Assembly (NCBI GenBank): GCA_032164245.1
Contig: JAVMKO010000003.1
Location: forward strand, 46,502,890 to 46,566,889
Direction of reading: 5' to 3'
Origin: Sternotherus odoratus
Taxonomy: Eukaryota; Chordata; Testudines; Kinosternidae
DNA length: 64,000 nucleotides
Below are positions 13,176 through 24,954 of this stretch, one piece after another. The notes beneath the pieces are model-generated. The model was given only the letters and a program-made list of their open reading frames with translations. It was not told the origin of the DNA and searched no databases. The position numbers and the translations under genes were made by a program. Every line of letters begins with the position of its first letter. Within the stretch, counting starts at the first letter, position 1.

Positions 13176-13460
13176 CTAGGGCTATGTCTATACTTCCACT
13201 GTAAATTGACAAAAGTTACGCTACCCCAGTTACAGTAATAATCTAAGTGAAGTCGACATAGTTTAGGTTGATTTATGGCGGTGTCTACACCGCACTGTGT
13301 TGACAGGAGACACTCTCCTGCTGACCTACCTTAGTCTTCTCTGGGAGCTGGAGTACTAGAGTTGACAGGAGAGAGCTGTGCCATTGCCAGGCCTGCTAAA
13401 TCGACACCGCTGCATCAATCGCAGCAGTGCTGATCTACCAGTAAGTGTAGCCATGGGCTA
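13176..13460. mobile_element. Harbinger-type MITE
   Basis: The element spans 13179-13457 between CTA trinucleotides (13176-13178 and 13458-13460). The left end gggctatgtctatact and the reverse complement of the right end (cccatggctacactt) are related imperfect inverted repeats of the 'gggc-atgtctacact' type seen at other Harbinger-like ends in this window. A 3-bp duplication is typical of PIF/Harbinger. It has no coding capacity and would depend on a transposase from elsewhere. Confidence 0.6.
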
Positions 13461-16400
13461 AGACTGGAGTAATGGCTGCAGAGTAAGTTTGTTGCTGCTT
13501 TACAGCTTTCAAGGAGGATTCATTTGTCCTGGTACCGGTATCATCATAGAAATCCTCAGCAAACAAGTCCTGCTACTTGAACGAATTGTCTGAGTTAAGC
13601 ATTTTGGTTTTGATGTATTGTTGTTTACTGCTCTGTACACATAGAGTAGAAAAAGGATAATTGATCTCAGAAGAAAAATATCACCCTGTGCTGTCTCATT
13701 TTTATAACTTGGTACTTCCTTTAGCTGCTCTGTCATAAAATATATTCAGGTATGACAGCATGTCCATGACTATGTTTATAATTGTCATAGAAAGACCAGG
13801 GTGAAAGCACTTTGATTTTTTTCTCTTCAAAATCTAGAAATATTTTCTCTAAGTGATTCTTTCTTCACGTTTGACTGACTTACTCTTTATTTACATTTGT
13901 ATTATCTTTCTGCATAACATTTTTTCCCAAGGATTATATTTAATTCTAGGAACTTCTTGCAGCTAGTGCATTTGTAAATATTTCATATTTGACTTGTCTG
14001 GTATGATAATAAAGTGCTTTAAATCTTTTCATTTTCTTGGGCAGAAAGCAAATTCAGCTTTAAAATGTCTCATTTGTGAGCTACTAAGTTATTTAATATT
14101 TGGTTTGACAAATGCTAAACTGGTTGGGTAATGCTTCTGATATCATTAATTTTCTACATGGTGATGTATTCTCTCATTCCCTTATGATATTCTAGCTGCA
14201 GTTTGATGAAACGTATATTATCTCCAGTGACAGGAATTTCCTTAAATGTGAAAAAAGGTACATATGTTTGATTAAATAATGTGGGACTTTCAACATTGTT
14301 CAAGGTAGCCAGATATAACAATATTGTGCAAATCTATAAGGTTTTTCCAAATGATTCTAGTATGGAGTTCTTTGGGGAAAAAATCATGCTAACAGACATG
14401 CGTGAATGAACACTTTTCACAAAAAGATCACTCTATAGCTTCTCTCTCAATCCTCTTCTCAAAGGAAGTCTTCACAACACCTTCAAAAGATAAGTCTGGC
14501 AACTTTAACTCATAATTTTGGTAGATATTAAAAATCATGGACTCTGAGACACTGGCTTTATGGCCTATTAGGACAATATGAACCTACTAACCCTCCTTTG
14601 TCCAATGACTGCAGAGATGTTAATTACCCACTTCATTTCAACTGGTCTCCTGAAATATATGTTTTGTTTAACAACCTATCCCACCTTATATTTGCCTGTG
14701 ACACCTTTACAGACCTGAGGAAGAGCTCTGTGAATTTTGAAAACTAGTCTCTTCCATCAACAGAAGTTGGTCCACCTTGCCTCACTCTGTTATCAGTCTC
14801 TGAAGACAAAGCAAGCAGGTGTATTTGGGCAACCTGTCTCTCCTAGGAATAACACACTAAAGGCAGAGAACTGTGCAGGCTGGAAATACCCTGGTCTTTT
14901 GGCAGTGGGCCCAACAAAGGCAACAACTGGAAACCTGGAAGCCTGAGGAGAAATATAGGTACAGTTGTTATGAACTGTGACAGTAACCACGGATATATGT
15001 TACTTTTAAAGATCTCTTTAGATCTGTATATGTTTGACTTCAACTTACAATGCAATGAAGCTGGTTCAACCAAAATTACTTTGTGGGTCAACAATTTGAA
15101 TTTTACCTTTGAGTTGTATTTTAGTAAATATCTGAAGCCTTGTTGCTGCAGTCAGATATGTGTGGGTGAGTATCTGAGAATGACTGACAAGAATTGTGCT
15201 GCTCATTGAACATCATTTCCTACTGGTGACCATAACCCCTTGATTTCCCTGAGACGTCTCTTGAGCAGTAAGACCAGGTATGGGAGTTGAAAGGAGTTTT
15301 AACCATATTCTGCCTCAAAAGTGGGCAAACCCCCTTGGGTGGGGCTGTAGGAGGCGAGTCAGAGGAAGCTTGGATAGAGCAAAGAGTAACTACAGCGGGA
15401 GTAGTAGGGTAGAAGGAGCGATGAGGCAATTGCTGGACAGGACAGAGCCGTGGGAGTTATTGGAATGAAAAGGTAGGACAGGGAGGTGGCTATAGGGTGG
15501 GAAAGACCTTGGGAATGCACAGGAGAGGGAGCATGGAACAGTTGGTGGGGTTTGTTCAGGGCTATTGGGGAATCTCTCCCATTCTGCTTTGCTCACCTTT
15601 AGCCATCCTGGTCTGTCACTGTTCCTTTCCACCCCATAGCAATCAGCGTCCCACTGTCCCCAGCCTCTCCCGCTCACTAGCCCCTGCCCAGCCTTCCATT
15701 GACTCCTCATTTCCCACCCCCAGCAGAGCACAGTAACTGAGTCAGCCAGCAGCCTTTTCCATCCTCCCGCTCTGCTGCAGGTTATTCTATGTTGGCTTCA
15801 AGCAAACAGGTAGACTAAGGAGACTAGTCAGAGTGGTCATATGGCTGCATTTACGTCTGTCATCAAAATGACCTCTTGTGGCTGGGAGGAATAATTGCAG
15901 ATGAAATCCAATTCACTCTAATGCATGAGCTGCAATGTGATTGTCACAGCCAATACATGGCACTTGGCAGATATTCTTGTTCAAAACTCTATGGAAGTCA
16001 GTGGGTTGTGGTGCAAGGAAAGGGGTCTGCCCATGTGGCACTGATTGCAGGATCAGCTTCTTATTTTATAAATTGTCTAGGTAAACTTTAATTTGTTCAA
16101 ATTAAGTTGAATGACTAATTATTTACTTTTAATTTACACCTTGAAGTTTAGGTATTTGATATATCTAAAGGAGTATAGGATTACACAGATATTGTTTCCA
16201 TATTTTAAAATTATATTTTCACATAATTATATGTTACACACTGTAGCATCTGATAACACCAGTTTACAACTGAGGATAATGGAAAGGAATTTGGTATACC
16301 CCAAAGCAATGAAGTGTATATTTTGTGTCAGCAATTTTAAATATTGTATTTTTTAAAATACAAACATGATAAATAGAATCTGGAAAAAGAAACCTGGAAC

Positions 16401-19400
16401 CCTTCCTTCTGTAGCTATAATGCAGTTATGGAGAATATTATATGCTGAGAAATATTCAGCTGCTAAAAGAAGGAAGCATTAGTTGTATTACTGTTCAGAA
16501 TCAAGGTCATGTGCTTTAAAAGCATCTAACTAGGGTGGTGAACAGAAGAATGGTTCTGATCTTGCTTCAGTTGAAGTTTAGTGAGATGAGCCTTATTTTC
16601 TTCCCCTGCATTTTGAGCCATCACATAACCTCCTGAAAAGTGGGTTTAAAATGCTACTGTTCAGATTTTGCAGCATTTTGTACCTCATTTTATTCAACAA
16701 GGTACAAGACTCAGCCAGGTGTAGGTTCATGGTGAGTGGGCCGGAGGAAAGAAATTTAAAGTAATTGATAATCAGAACTCAGTACTTGGTTTGTGTGACT
16801 GATCACCTTACTCTCATGGCTTTGTTTCCAATCCAGTTGGATGACTGAAGCAGTTTTAACAAGAGCAGTGCCTGAAGAAATCATTGAGGTGTTTCATTTC
16901 TCAGAAAGAGGGCAAAGAGCACTTTTACTCTGGAAAAAGAGAAGCATAGCTAGCTGGTCTAGGAAATATCAAGACATTTAGATCTTTTTGTATCCTCCTG
17001 TGTCAAAGAAAACACATTAGATCTGGCTACATATGTGGAGCCCTGATTTTTATATAGTTGGGGTCCTTCCTAATTGAAGAGAGAAAGACATAAGTCAGGA
17101 GGTATGCCAATGGTCTGTGCTTATACTGCTTTAGGAGTGACAGGAATAGTGAATATGTAGGTGAAGCCCTGATTGTAGCTCGGGGGTTGAAATACACATG
17201 GATAAAGATGATGTAGTCTGGATTCCCCAGCTCCTGTTTAGCTGCCTTTCACAAAGCCTTTTTTTTTTTTATTCTCTTGTGGGAGGAATGGAGTGTGTTT
17301 TACTCTAATGAAAGGCAATCCATCTTCCAGCAAGAATACCCTGTTTGCAAGTCCTGAGTCATTGACTGGTCATCTTTGGAATGCATTTGCTGTGGTTGCT
17401 CTATTAACACAGTGCATGGACCACCTATTTTCATAATAGATGTGAGTTTGAAGTCACTGACAGACTTCCTTATATTCCTTTCCAGTTACCCTGCTTCTCA
17501 TCTTTGTGTGAGAGATCCTAAAGGATCCCATAAGGCTGTACAAAGTGAAGTTGATAAGATCAGTGGAAAGAAATACAGACTTCCACCACTTCCCTCATTA
17601 CGTTCTGCAGTGAAGGACTGTTTCATTGGGGGAGAGGGAAGGAGGTTGGAGGTGCAGAATTTAAGGGGAGGTTGTTAACTTTGTACATGAATTTGGGCAT
17701 GTTTCAGTTTAATAACATGAGACATATAGCGATGTGTTTTTAAAATATCTGAATCCCACAGCCATTTTTTTGATCCGGAGTAAAGGAATTGTCGCAATGC
17801 ACTGTTCTAGAAAATGTTTATATTAAGATGATACTTTTTACAGTAAATCACCAGTATTTTATTTATAATATGTTGCAATCATTTTATTCTTTCACCTTTT
17901 TATCCACAATATCTATTTAGCATCAGAAGGCCTCATTTTTCTGGGCTTTGAATACAAATGATAACATTAGAGGTTAAATACCTCATCCAACTGTTTGTGT
18001 AACTCTATTAGTATAAACTTAGTTGTATACAGTAAAGCAGGTTGAAAAGAGGGAATATTTTGCGTGAAAATATATTCAGAAATTGTGTCCCTTTTTCCAC
18101 TGAAAAATTTTGAAATGTTTTGACCAGTTCTAGTTTACAGTAGGAAGGCTCAGGATTTGTGAGGATGAACCAGGATTCAGTTTTACAAACAAAAACCAAG
18201 CCACAGGTATAACTAAAACTCTGAAATTGAAGGCTAACAACACAGCACTTATAAAATCTTGCTAACAATGGAACATTTGCTGTCAAAAAGTCTAACACCA
18301 GAACATTGCAACATTAACATGAAAAAGTTAAAATATCTACTTACCACAGCAGTTTTTAATATTATTACACTGAGATTGCCCCAAGTTTATTGTCTAGGAA
18401 TCTTGCCCTGATGTTTAAAATGTGTAACAGTACATCATATCTTATACCTTTCAAAATATATTTATTTCCAAATTCTGTATTCAAGTTACTGAGAGTGAAA
18501 GTCTGAGATTTTGGAAGCCTTCTCTTAGCTGCAAAGCTTAACGATGCAGTCAGTCAGTGGCTTCAATTAGGGAGTCTGATATTGATAATTTTTGCTGGGA
18601 CAACAAATCTATTACTAAAAATCTTTGGAGCATTGTGAGTTGGTTTACATGCTTTTTGCAGGTTGAAATTAGTGGTAAGCACACCAAAGTTGTTTTCCAT
18701 TTCATCCTGGGGATTCACTACAGTAAAACTATTTGGTATTTCTCAACCCATATTTTTAACCTAAACCAAAAAGCTCTAAGCACACTATCCTGCTTACATG
18801 TTTCAAATGGAAAAGCACAAGTCAGAAGGAAAACATTCCTCTGTGGGAGGGATCCCATCGCATTCCAACTTTAAAAGACGACTTGGGTGACCTGAAATTT
18901 CCAGTGGGGAGTTCCTGACACTGATAGAACAGCTGATGCAGAATGTTTATTTTTACCTAAGGACTCTGAGAAACATTTCAAATGTGTTATTTTAGAGGTG
19001 AGAAATATATTTCATTCTGGCTATTATATATGTACACTGACATTTGATAAGGCTAATGGCATAGGCCTGATTCTTCTGTCTCAAATCAAACTACCATTGA
19101 TTTCAATGGTGCAGAATCAGGCACTCACAATGGTGTAAATCAAGAGTAACTGAAGTCAGTGGTGTTCAGCATGGGGAAAACTGTAAGCTTGCAAAGAACC
19201 AGGCTCAAAAGGACCATCACAGCAAAATGTATTTGTAGAAATGTGCCTGAAGCTATATAGTGAGTAGATTTATTAAAAAATATCTAGTTGCATAATAAAG
19301 AGTTAATCAGAATTTAGACACAGCCCTGAACAAAGGGTAGTTCATAAAATGCACCTTCTCTGCAGTAGCCTTGGGAGGCATTTTTGTCTCTGAGATACTC

Positions 19401-19428
19401 AGTTGAGGCACAATTCCATCCCTGCCTG
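13461..19428. other. No gene recognised; one short palindromic-repeat fragment
   Basis: Mostly AT-rich unassigned DNA. The segment 15220-15780 has higher G+C and open frames up to 113 codons on the minus strand, but these overlap in several frames and carry no motif, so I treat them as composition artefacts. At about 19060-19160 the string ggcctgattc...gcagaatcaggc is a short hairpin-like amniote repeat. Confidence 0.4.
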
Positions 19429-20541
19429 TGTTATACCAATCAAAGAAAAACCAGCAGGATTTCATTAGGGAGGAAAAGGCAAAATGCCATATTTATTGTG
19501 AATACAAAAAGAATTAAAATAAGCAATCAGTTATAGCTATAACATTTTATTGTTTTTACACATTTATTTATTTACATAAAGTTTCACAAGGGAGTTATAA
19601 TTACCAACCTGGAGGCTCCTTGTGCCAAGTCACTGGTCAGGTAGCCTGGACATGAGAATGGAGATAAGTCTTGTCAGGTGCGCACCCGATGCTCCTGGAG
19701 GATGGTGGCAGAACCGGACACGGAGTTCTAAATCTTTAGGTTCTGTTTTTATAGGAATTTATACCTATACCAGTGTATGGAATCTCTTTTATATGCTGCT
19801 TTTACATTTGAAGTGATAATTAATTACTGTTTTTATGTTTGAAGTGATGTTTAATTAGCAGATGGCCCATCCGTGACAGCTTGGTGTTATTTTGTTTTTT
19901 GGTTTTTTCCCCCCACCCATTCTGTCCTTGGTGTGCTTGAGGGTGAATTGTGGATTTTGGTTTGTCCTTGGGGTCACCTGGTTATTTTATTTTATGCATT
20001 TTTTAGCCAATTGCTGTTGGGGTTGTAATTTTTAGGCTGGCACTTTAACTTTTTATTTTTATTTTTTATTTAATTATATATCCATACAATTACACTTTAA
20101 CATATATTTTGTCATGTTTGCATTTTAATTTTTTAACAATCATTTTAAAATCACTGGGACATGGCAGACTTTAATACATTTATTTATTCCACTTGTTACA
20201 TTTAAAAGGGAACAAACAAGATAAGCACACAAGAGTGGAGGGCAGGTTTATTCTGGAGTTCGGGAAAATAAAGTTGTATCAGACATAAAGGACAGCTGTT
20301 ATCTTGTTACTTTTAGAACACACTTTTAGTTTCTGGATGTGCCTTTTACAATTAACACTGACCTTGTAAAACTGACAAGACAATTTTAATTAACACAGAC
20401 TCAGCAGGGTGGCTGAGAAACATATTTCTTTTAATAGTTAGGTCAAATTGTAGGGCTGCTGAAAGTTTTGCGGTCTGCAGAAGAGTTACTTTTTTATACT
20501 TTTCATATTAGAAATATACCAGTTATTAATTTAGTCCAACA
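19429..20541 (-). mobile_element. Long terminal repeat of an endogenous retroelement
   Basis: On the minus strand the segment begins TGTTGG and ends in AACA complementary to that start, giving TGTT...AACA ends over 1,113 bp. A TATA box (19747-19753, read in reverse) lies about 185 bp before an AATAAA signal (19563-19568, in reverse), which leaves a U5 of about 135 bp. A polypurine tract directly abuts the upstream edge. This is the expected layout of a 3' LTR of a minus-strand element. No matching second LTR was found in the window, so the rest of the element is lost or truncated near 21.2 kb. The family is not identified. Confidence 0.6.
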
Positions 20542-20556
20542 TTATCCCCCTTTTGA
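20542..20556 (-). promoter_or_regulatory. Polypurine tract of the minus-strand retroelement
   Basis: Read on the minus strand, caaaagggggataa stands immediately before the TGTT start of the LTR. Reverse transcription of LTR elements primes the plus strand at such a tract, so its position supports both the LTR boundary and the element's orientation. Confidence 0.6.
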
Positions 20557-20596
20557 CACTAAAATTATTAATTGCCAGTGTCATTTTTTATTTAGT

Positions 20597-21016
20597 TTAC
20601 GTAATGGAATATACTGGCAGGTGATTTGGGCCTGTGGCTTTAGCCTTCCATACATTCTTTTTATTTAACAGCACATTCCATACATTCCAGTTAAACAAAC
20701 ACAATTTAGGATTAAAACAATTAGTGGGGGTGTAACAGTATTGAAGTATGCCCGTAGTCATTGGTGACCACCCAGAGAATACGTTATACCAATGATAGGC
20801 TGTTACTTGTCTTTTTGCATTGGCAATTTTTAAGATATTCCCATTTGCATATATAATATGAATGGCTTGATTTCCTATATTGCCTTTTGTTTGTTTTAGG
20901 AATTCTATTACCTTTTTACTTGTTAACAGGCAGTTTGTGAGTTCCAATGCAAAGATTGACTGAGCTAGCTCGGTGCTTGAGACTTCTTTGGCTGGGACAC
21001 CACAGGGACTCCACAC
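20597..21016 (-). CDS. Unidentified 139-codon ORF upstream of the LTR (retroelement 3' ORF)
   Basis: The frame is open for 139 codons and stops about 40 bp before the polypurine tract. That is the position of the last gene (env or an accessory gene) of an LTR retroelement. I recognise no family signature. It has several tryptophans and cysteines but no clear signal peptide, no fusion peptide and no membrane anchor, so a functional envelope end is unlikely. The first codons may not be the true start, because the upstream part of the element is not recognisable. It could also be a chance frame in AT-rich sequence, although its length and placement argue against that. Confidence 0.35.
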   Translation of the reverse strand: MWSPCGVPAKEVSSTELAQSIFALELTNCLLTSKKVIEFLKQTKGNIGNQAIHIIYANGNILKIANAKRQVTAYHWYNVFSGWSPMTTGILQYCYTPTNCFNPKLCLFNWNVWNVLLNKKNVWKAKATGPNHLPVYSIT

Positions 21017-21220
21017 ACAAACTCAACAGAAGCAGGGACATGGTTTGGGAGACTGATCAAACTCCCTAAAAGATATGATCTTTAGAGTACTGCTTAGGAC
21101 TATTTAAATACAACTGAGAAGGGGACATAGTAATTCAAATAGTTTTAAGGAATTCAAAGTTTACTTTAAATTGTTGTGTGTACATACATTAGTTTAGAAT
21201 TTAAGTTTTAATCTTTTATT

Positions 21221-21392
21221 ATAAAGAAAAGAGATGTGGAGGGGTTATAAAATTTCTGGTTCTCCATCGTTATCAGAAAGGACAAGAATATGTTTCAGCA
21301 GGGAGCTTAATAAATGTAGTTGCTTCCTGGCTGGGGAGTACTCTAGTTGTTTCTTAAAGCATGGCTCTTTGTGTTTGTCTTCTCACACTACA
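21221..21392 (+). mobile_element. Short LTR-like segment with upstream purine tract
   Basis: A purine run (21221-21234, aaagaaaagaga) is followed by tgtgga at 21235, a TATAAAA (about 21247), an AATAAA (21309-21314), a T-rich stretch, and an end in ctaca (21392). This is the order of a small plus-strand LTR of 158 bp. It abuts gypsy integrase sequence. It is independent in orientation of the LTR at 19429-20541. Confidence 0.35.
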
Positions 21393-21737
21393 TTCCTTGT
21401 GCTGGGCACTTAGACCAGAAGAAAACCCTGTCCTCTGTATTAGCCTATTTCTACTGGCCTGGAGTCCACCCGGAGTTCAAAGAATATTGTGCCTCCTGTC
21501 CTGAGTGTGAATTAGCTACCCTAAAGGTCCCCCTGGTCCACTCCTCTTTATCAAAACTTCTCCTGAGTGAATGGGAATGGATATTGTAGGCCCCCTGGGA
21601 AAGAGTGAGGCATGACCATCAGTTCTTTCTTGCAATTGTAGACTACACTCCCTGACATCCAGAGGCTATGCCACTATATTCTGAAAAGGTGACAGAGGTC
21701 ACCCTAGAAATAATTAAACTCTTTTCTGAAGTAGGGA
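21390..21737 (+). pseudogene. Ty3/gypsy integrase fragment (zinc-binding H2C2 domain and start of core)
   Basis: Two histidines (HYIPCAGH) precede YFYWPGVHPEFKEYC and CPEC, giving the HHCC zinc-binding module of retroelement integrases with its typical FYWPG segment. The catalytic core begins after that (the stretch corresponding to HQFFLAIVDYT near 21617, then PEAMPLYSEKV) but contains an in-frame stop and at least one frame change. It breaks off near 21737, where a different repeat begins. Integrase inserts the retroelement cDNA into host DNA. Only the N-terminal part remains, so this is a dead fragment. Confidence 0.7.
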
Positions 21738-22792
21738 TTGTGACGGGTTTGATCACAGAAACCCCCTTGGGTCTGCCACCTGATATGCTGAGACTAACAA
21801 TGAGCCCATTTTCCCTGCCAGCTTGGGGCTTCAGAACCCTGCCTTGTTGAGCCAGACACACTAGCCTTCTGCAAACACCGTTCCAGGTCTGAACCATATC
21901 CCCCAAAGCTGCAGGCATTAACTGAAACCACTTAGCAGGTACTCCTGTCTCCAGCACCCAGATACCACTGGGGTTCAAACTCCAAATCAATCTGTTTTAC
22001 TCCATATAAAGTTTATACAGAGTAAATTCATAAACTTGTCTACCCTATATAACAGTGATAGAGAGATATGCACAGCTCTTTGCTCCCCAGGTATTAATTA
22101 CTTGCTCTGGGTTAATTAATAAGCAAAACGTGATTTTATTAAGCATAGCAGGCTTAAGAATATTGGTTTAATAATGGAATAAAGTTGGTTTAATAATGGA
22201 ATAAAGTTGGTTTAATAATGGAATAAATTGGTTTAATAATGGAATAAATAATGGAATAAAGTAGTGGAATAAATAATGGAATAAAGTAATAATGGAATAA
22301 ATAATGGAATAAATAATGGAATAAAGTAGGTTTAAGTGGTTCCAACCATACAGACAGAACAAAGTATGTCATCAAGTAAAATAAAGCAAAACACACAAGT
22401 CTAAGCCTTTGGGGTGGAGAGGCCATATCTTGGGCCAGCTGAAGACAAAATGGAGGGGTTTCCAGGTCCTTTTATATTCTCTCTCTGGTGGGTGGAAACC
22501 CTGTGGTTCTCCTGTGCAAAATCACAGCAACAAGATGGAGTTTGTAGTCACCTGGGAAAGTCACATGTCCATGAATGATTCCGCTTTTTGTAGGCCAATG
22601 CCATTGTTTACATGTTAGTTTGAATGTGTTTACATGTTAGTTTGAAAGCTCAGATGTGGATTGGCATCTCCCGAAGACCATGGTCAGTTAAGTGTTTCTT
22701 GATTGGGCACTTACTGAGAATAGGGCTTTCTCAAGAAGCTGACCAAATAATGCTCTGCTGGTTAAACACAATGAAGCATAAAACCGTTATGC
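21738..22792. mobile_element. Dispersed repeat of about 1.05 kb nested in gypsy sequence, with internal minisatellite
   Basis: Sequence from tgacgggtttgatcacag to about aaaaccgttatgcag separates two gypsy fragments. I recognise it as a repeat frequent in turtle genomes, probably LTR-related, but cannot name it. It contains a tandem array at 22160-22335, described separately. Near its right part an 18-base segment (tttacatgttagtttgaa) is repeated in tandem at about 22607 and 22629. No coding sequence was recognised. Confidence 0.45.
22160..22335 (+). repeat. Tandem repeat of ttggtttaataatggaataaag units
   Basis: About 4 copies of a 22-23 bp unit (gtttaataatggaataaa) are followed by shorter aataatggaat units. 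Read on either strand this gives low-complexity frames (repeating FHYLF-type peptides) that are not genes. Confidence 0.85.
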
Positions 22793-22900
22793 AGTGGTAC
22801 TTAGCTTTCCAGCTTTATAATTTTAGGGTACAATATCTGCCTGGCACAAAACACAGAAATGTGGACTTTTGTTCCCAGGCAGTGGGGGAGCCAAGATCAG
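22793..22900 (+). pseudogene. Ty3/gypsy RNase H C-terminal fragment
   Basis: The frame reads WYLAFQLYNFRVQYLPGTKH then N-V-D-F, matching the conserved end of gypsy RNase H (W-L-L---F---Y-PG--H-NAD--SR). The usual alanine before the aspartate is a valine and the final SR is SQ, so it is decayed. The fragment lies downstream of the integrase piece although RNase H precedes integrase in an intact pol gene. The two must therefore come from a rearranged copy or from two copies. Confidence 0.65.
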
Positions 22901-23110
22901 AAGGTGGGATCCTGATCTGTCTTGAGGGGTGGGGCAGATCAGGGGTGGGGCAGATCAGGAAGGGTTAAAGAGAACCTCTGGGCACAGTCAGCCCCAATCC
23001 CATGCACCTGTGAGGCCTGTCAAGCCTGGAGATGGGTGGGTCGGTAAAAGGGAAGATCCTAGCTCATTGCAGGAAGGCGCCCTGAATGAGCAAGACTTTA
23101 ACACAGAATC
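22901..23110 (+). repeat. Left part of a split gypsy-associated LTR-like repeat
   Basis: It contains a direct repeat of gggtggggcagatcagg (near 22926 and 22944) and then a segment ending at the insertion site of the GC-rich hAT element. The right part resumes at 24648. I recall this sequence as flanking gypsy pol in turtles, but its LTR status is an inference. Confidence 0.4.
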
Positions 23111-24647
23111 CCCTAGACCATTGGTTCTCAAACTGGGGGTTGCGATCCCTCGGGACGGGCTGCGGGCTCCAGCCCCAAGCCCCACAGTGGGCGACCCAGC
23201 CCCTGCAGCAGGCCCCTGAGCAGCGCAGTGGGGCTGCGATCCCAGAGCCCTGATCCTGGTTCTGCTGCAACCCCGAAACTGGGGCGGCTGGGCTGCGAGC
23301 CCTGACCCCGGGGTGGAGCGGCATGGCGAGTCCCAACCCTGGGGTAGTAGGGCGGCGGGGCTGCGAACCCTCAGCGTCAACCCTGGGGCAGAGCGGTGTG
23401 GCGAGCCCTGGCCTTGGGGCAGCTGGGCTGCGATCCCCAGAGGAATGGGGCTGCGAGCCCCAACCCTGGGCGGATCAGCGGGGATCCTAGCCCAAACCCC
23501 CGACCCTGAGCCGGAGTGGCTGGGCAGCGAGCCTCGACCCTGGCACAGCGGCGGGGCTGCGAGCCCCGAGCTCTGACCCTGGGAAGGAGTGGCGAGTGCG
23601 GGGCAGCTGAGCTCCGAGCCCCGACCGCGGGGCAGAGCGGCAAGCCCTGACCCCAGGAAGGAGCAGCAAGCGTGGGATGGCTGGGCTCCGAGCCCTGACC
23701 CCGGGAAGGAGCGGCAAGCGCGGGGCAGCGGTGCTGCGACCCTGAAACCGGGACAGCTGGGCTGCGAGCCCTGACCCCGGGGCGGCTGGGCTGCGAGCCC
23801 CAGAGGAGCAGGACTGCGAGCCCAACCCTGGGTGGATCAGCGGGGATCCTAGCCCAAACCCCCGACTCTGAGGCGGAGTGGCTGGGCGGGAAGCCCCGAC
23901 CCTGGCGCAGTGGCGGGGCTGCGAGCCTCAAGCTCTGACCCCGGGAAGGAGCGGCAAGCGCAGGGCGGCAGGGTGGCTGGGCTCTGAGCCCTGACCCCAG
24001 GGTGGAGCGGCACGGCGAGCCCTGACCCTGGGGTGGTAGGGCAGTGGGGCTATGAGCACCGAGCTCTGACCCTGGGGCAGAGCGGTGGTGAGCCCTGACC
24101 CCGGGGCAGCTGGGCTGCGAGCTCCGGAGCAGCGGGGTTCCGAGCTCTGACCCCGGGCAGAGTGGCGGGGATGCAAGTCCCGAGCCCTGACCCCTGCATG
24201 GTGGAGTGGGGCTGTGAGTGGAGCTGTGGGGCTGTGAGCCGGGAGCCTGACCCCCAGACTTTCCAGTTCCAGCAGGCGGCTGTGAGCCTGAGCCCCAAGA
24301 TAACTGTAAGCCCTGACCCCCAAGCCCTGCGCTGGGCTGAGAACCCCTGCACCCACCAACGATCTCTTCACCAGGCTGTGAATCCTCACCCCCATTGTTT
24401 CAGGTCATCAATTACGGTCAGGTATTAAAATAAAGATTTACTTAAAAATAACTTTTCTAAAAATATGCTTCACTCGATTTAAAAGCAGTGAGAAAATTCA
24501 TGTTAAGCAATAGGGTTTAAATCTATTATTTAACAGTGTTAAATATAAAAAATGTGTGTTTAATTTGTAATGGGGGAGTCGCACTCAGAGGCTTGGTGTT
24601 CAAAAGGGGTCACCAGTACAAAAAGTTTGAGAACCACTGTCCTAGAC
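23111..24647. mobile_element. GC-rich hAT element with 8-bp target duplication
   Basis: The element spans 23119-24639. The left end cattggttctcaaact and right end agtttgagaaccactg are inverted repeats. It is flanked by ccctagac (23111-23118) and tcctagac (24640-24647), 7 of 8 identical. The right 100 bp, with ggtcaccagtacaaaaagtttgag, match the small MITE at 11029-11233. The interior 23150-24300 is filled with degenerate GC- and CpG-rich repeats of the form 'ctgggctgcgagccctgaccccgg'. Long frames there (up to 184 codons) overlap in all phases and show only this repeat, so none is a gene. Confidence 0.8.
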
Positions 24648-24935
24648 ACTGGAAGTAGGGGTGTCTGAGAAGCAAATAGCTCCCTAACCCCACCCAGTTA
24701 GAAGGACTGGCACTTTTCTTTTCCCTCTGCCCCACTATTTGGCTTCCTGAAGGCCCAGGACTTTGTTTTATGTGGGCTGCAGCTACATATTGATTCTTTG
24801 CCTTAGGATTGTTTTGACTCCCACCATAATGGAGAAGATGCCCTAAACAGCATGAGGATGCTGTGCCCTGGTCCTTGAGACAAGAGTCCACCTAGAAGGG
24901 ATAGCCTAAAGTACTGCCTCATTAGGGCATCTTAA
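24648..24935 (+). repeat. Right part of the LTR-like repeat split by the hAT element
   Basis: It continues the repeat interrupted at 23110 (ctggaagtaggggtgtctgag onward) and ends near gggcatcttaaatccc. Removing the hAT element and one copy of the 8-bp duplication joins the two parts. Confidence 0.4.
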
Positions 24936-24954
24936 ATCCCTTTTGTGCCACTCT

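Noticed and set aside
15390..15736. Overlapping 79-113 codon frames on both strands
   Set aside because: Several overlapping frames in a G+C-richer patch without domain similarity. No splice structure supports a host exon.
22168..22426. Minus-strand frames with repeated FHYLFHY-type peptides
   Set aside because: They are translations of the aataatggaataaa tandem repeat.
23377..23931. A 184-codon minus-strand reading frame and overlapping frames in all phases
   Set aside because: They lie wholly in the CpG-rich tandem-like interior of a hAT element. Every frame is open because of composition, and the peptides are low-complexity repeats.
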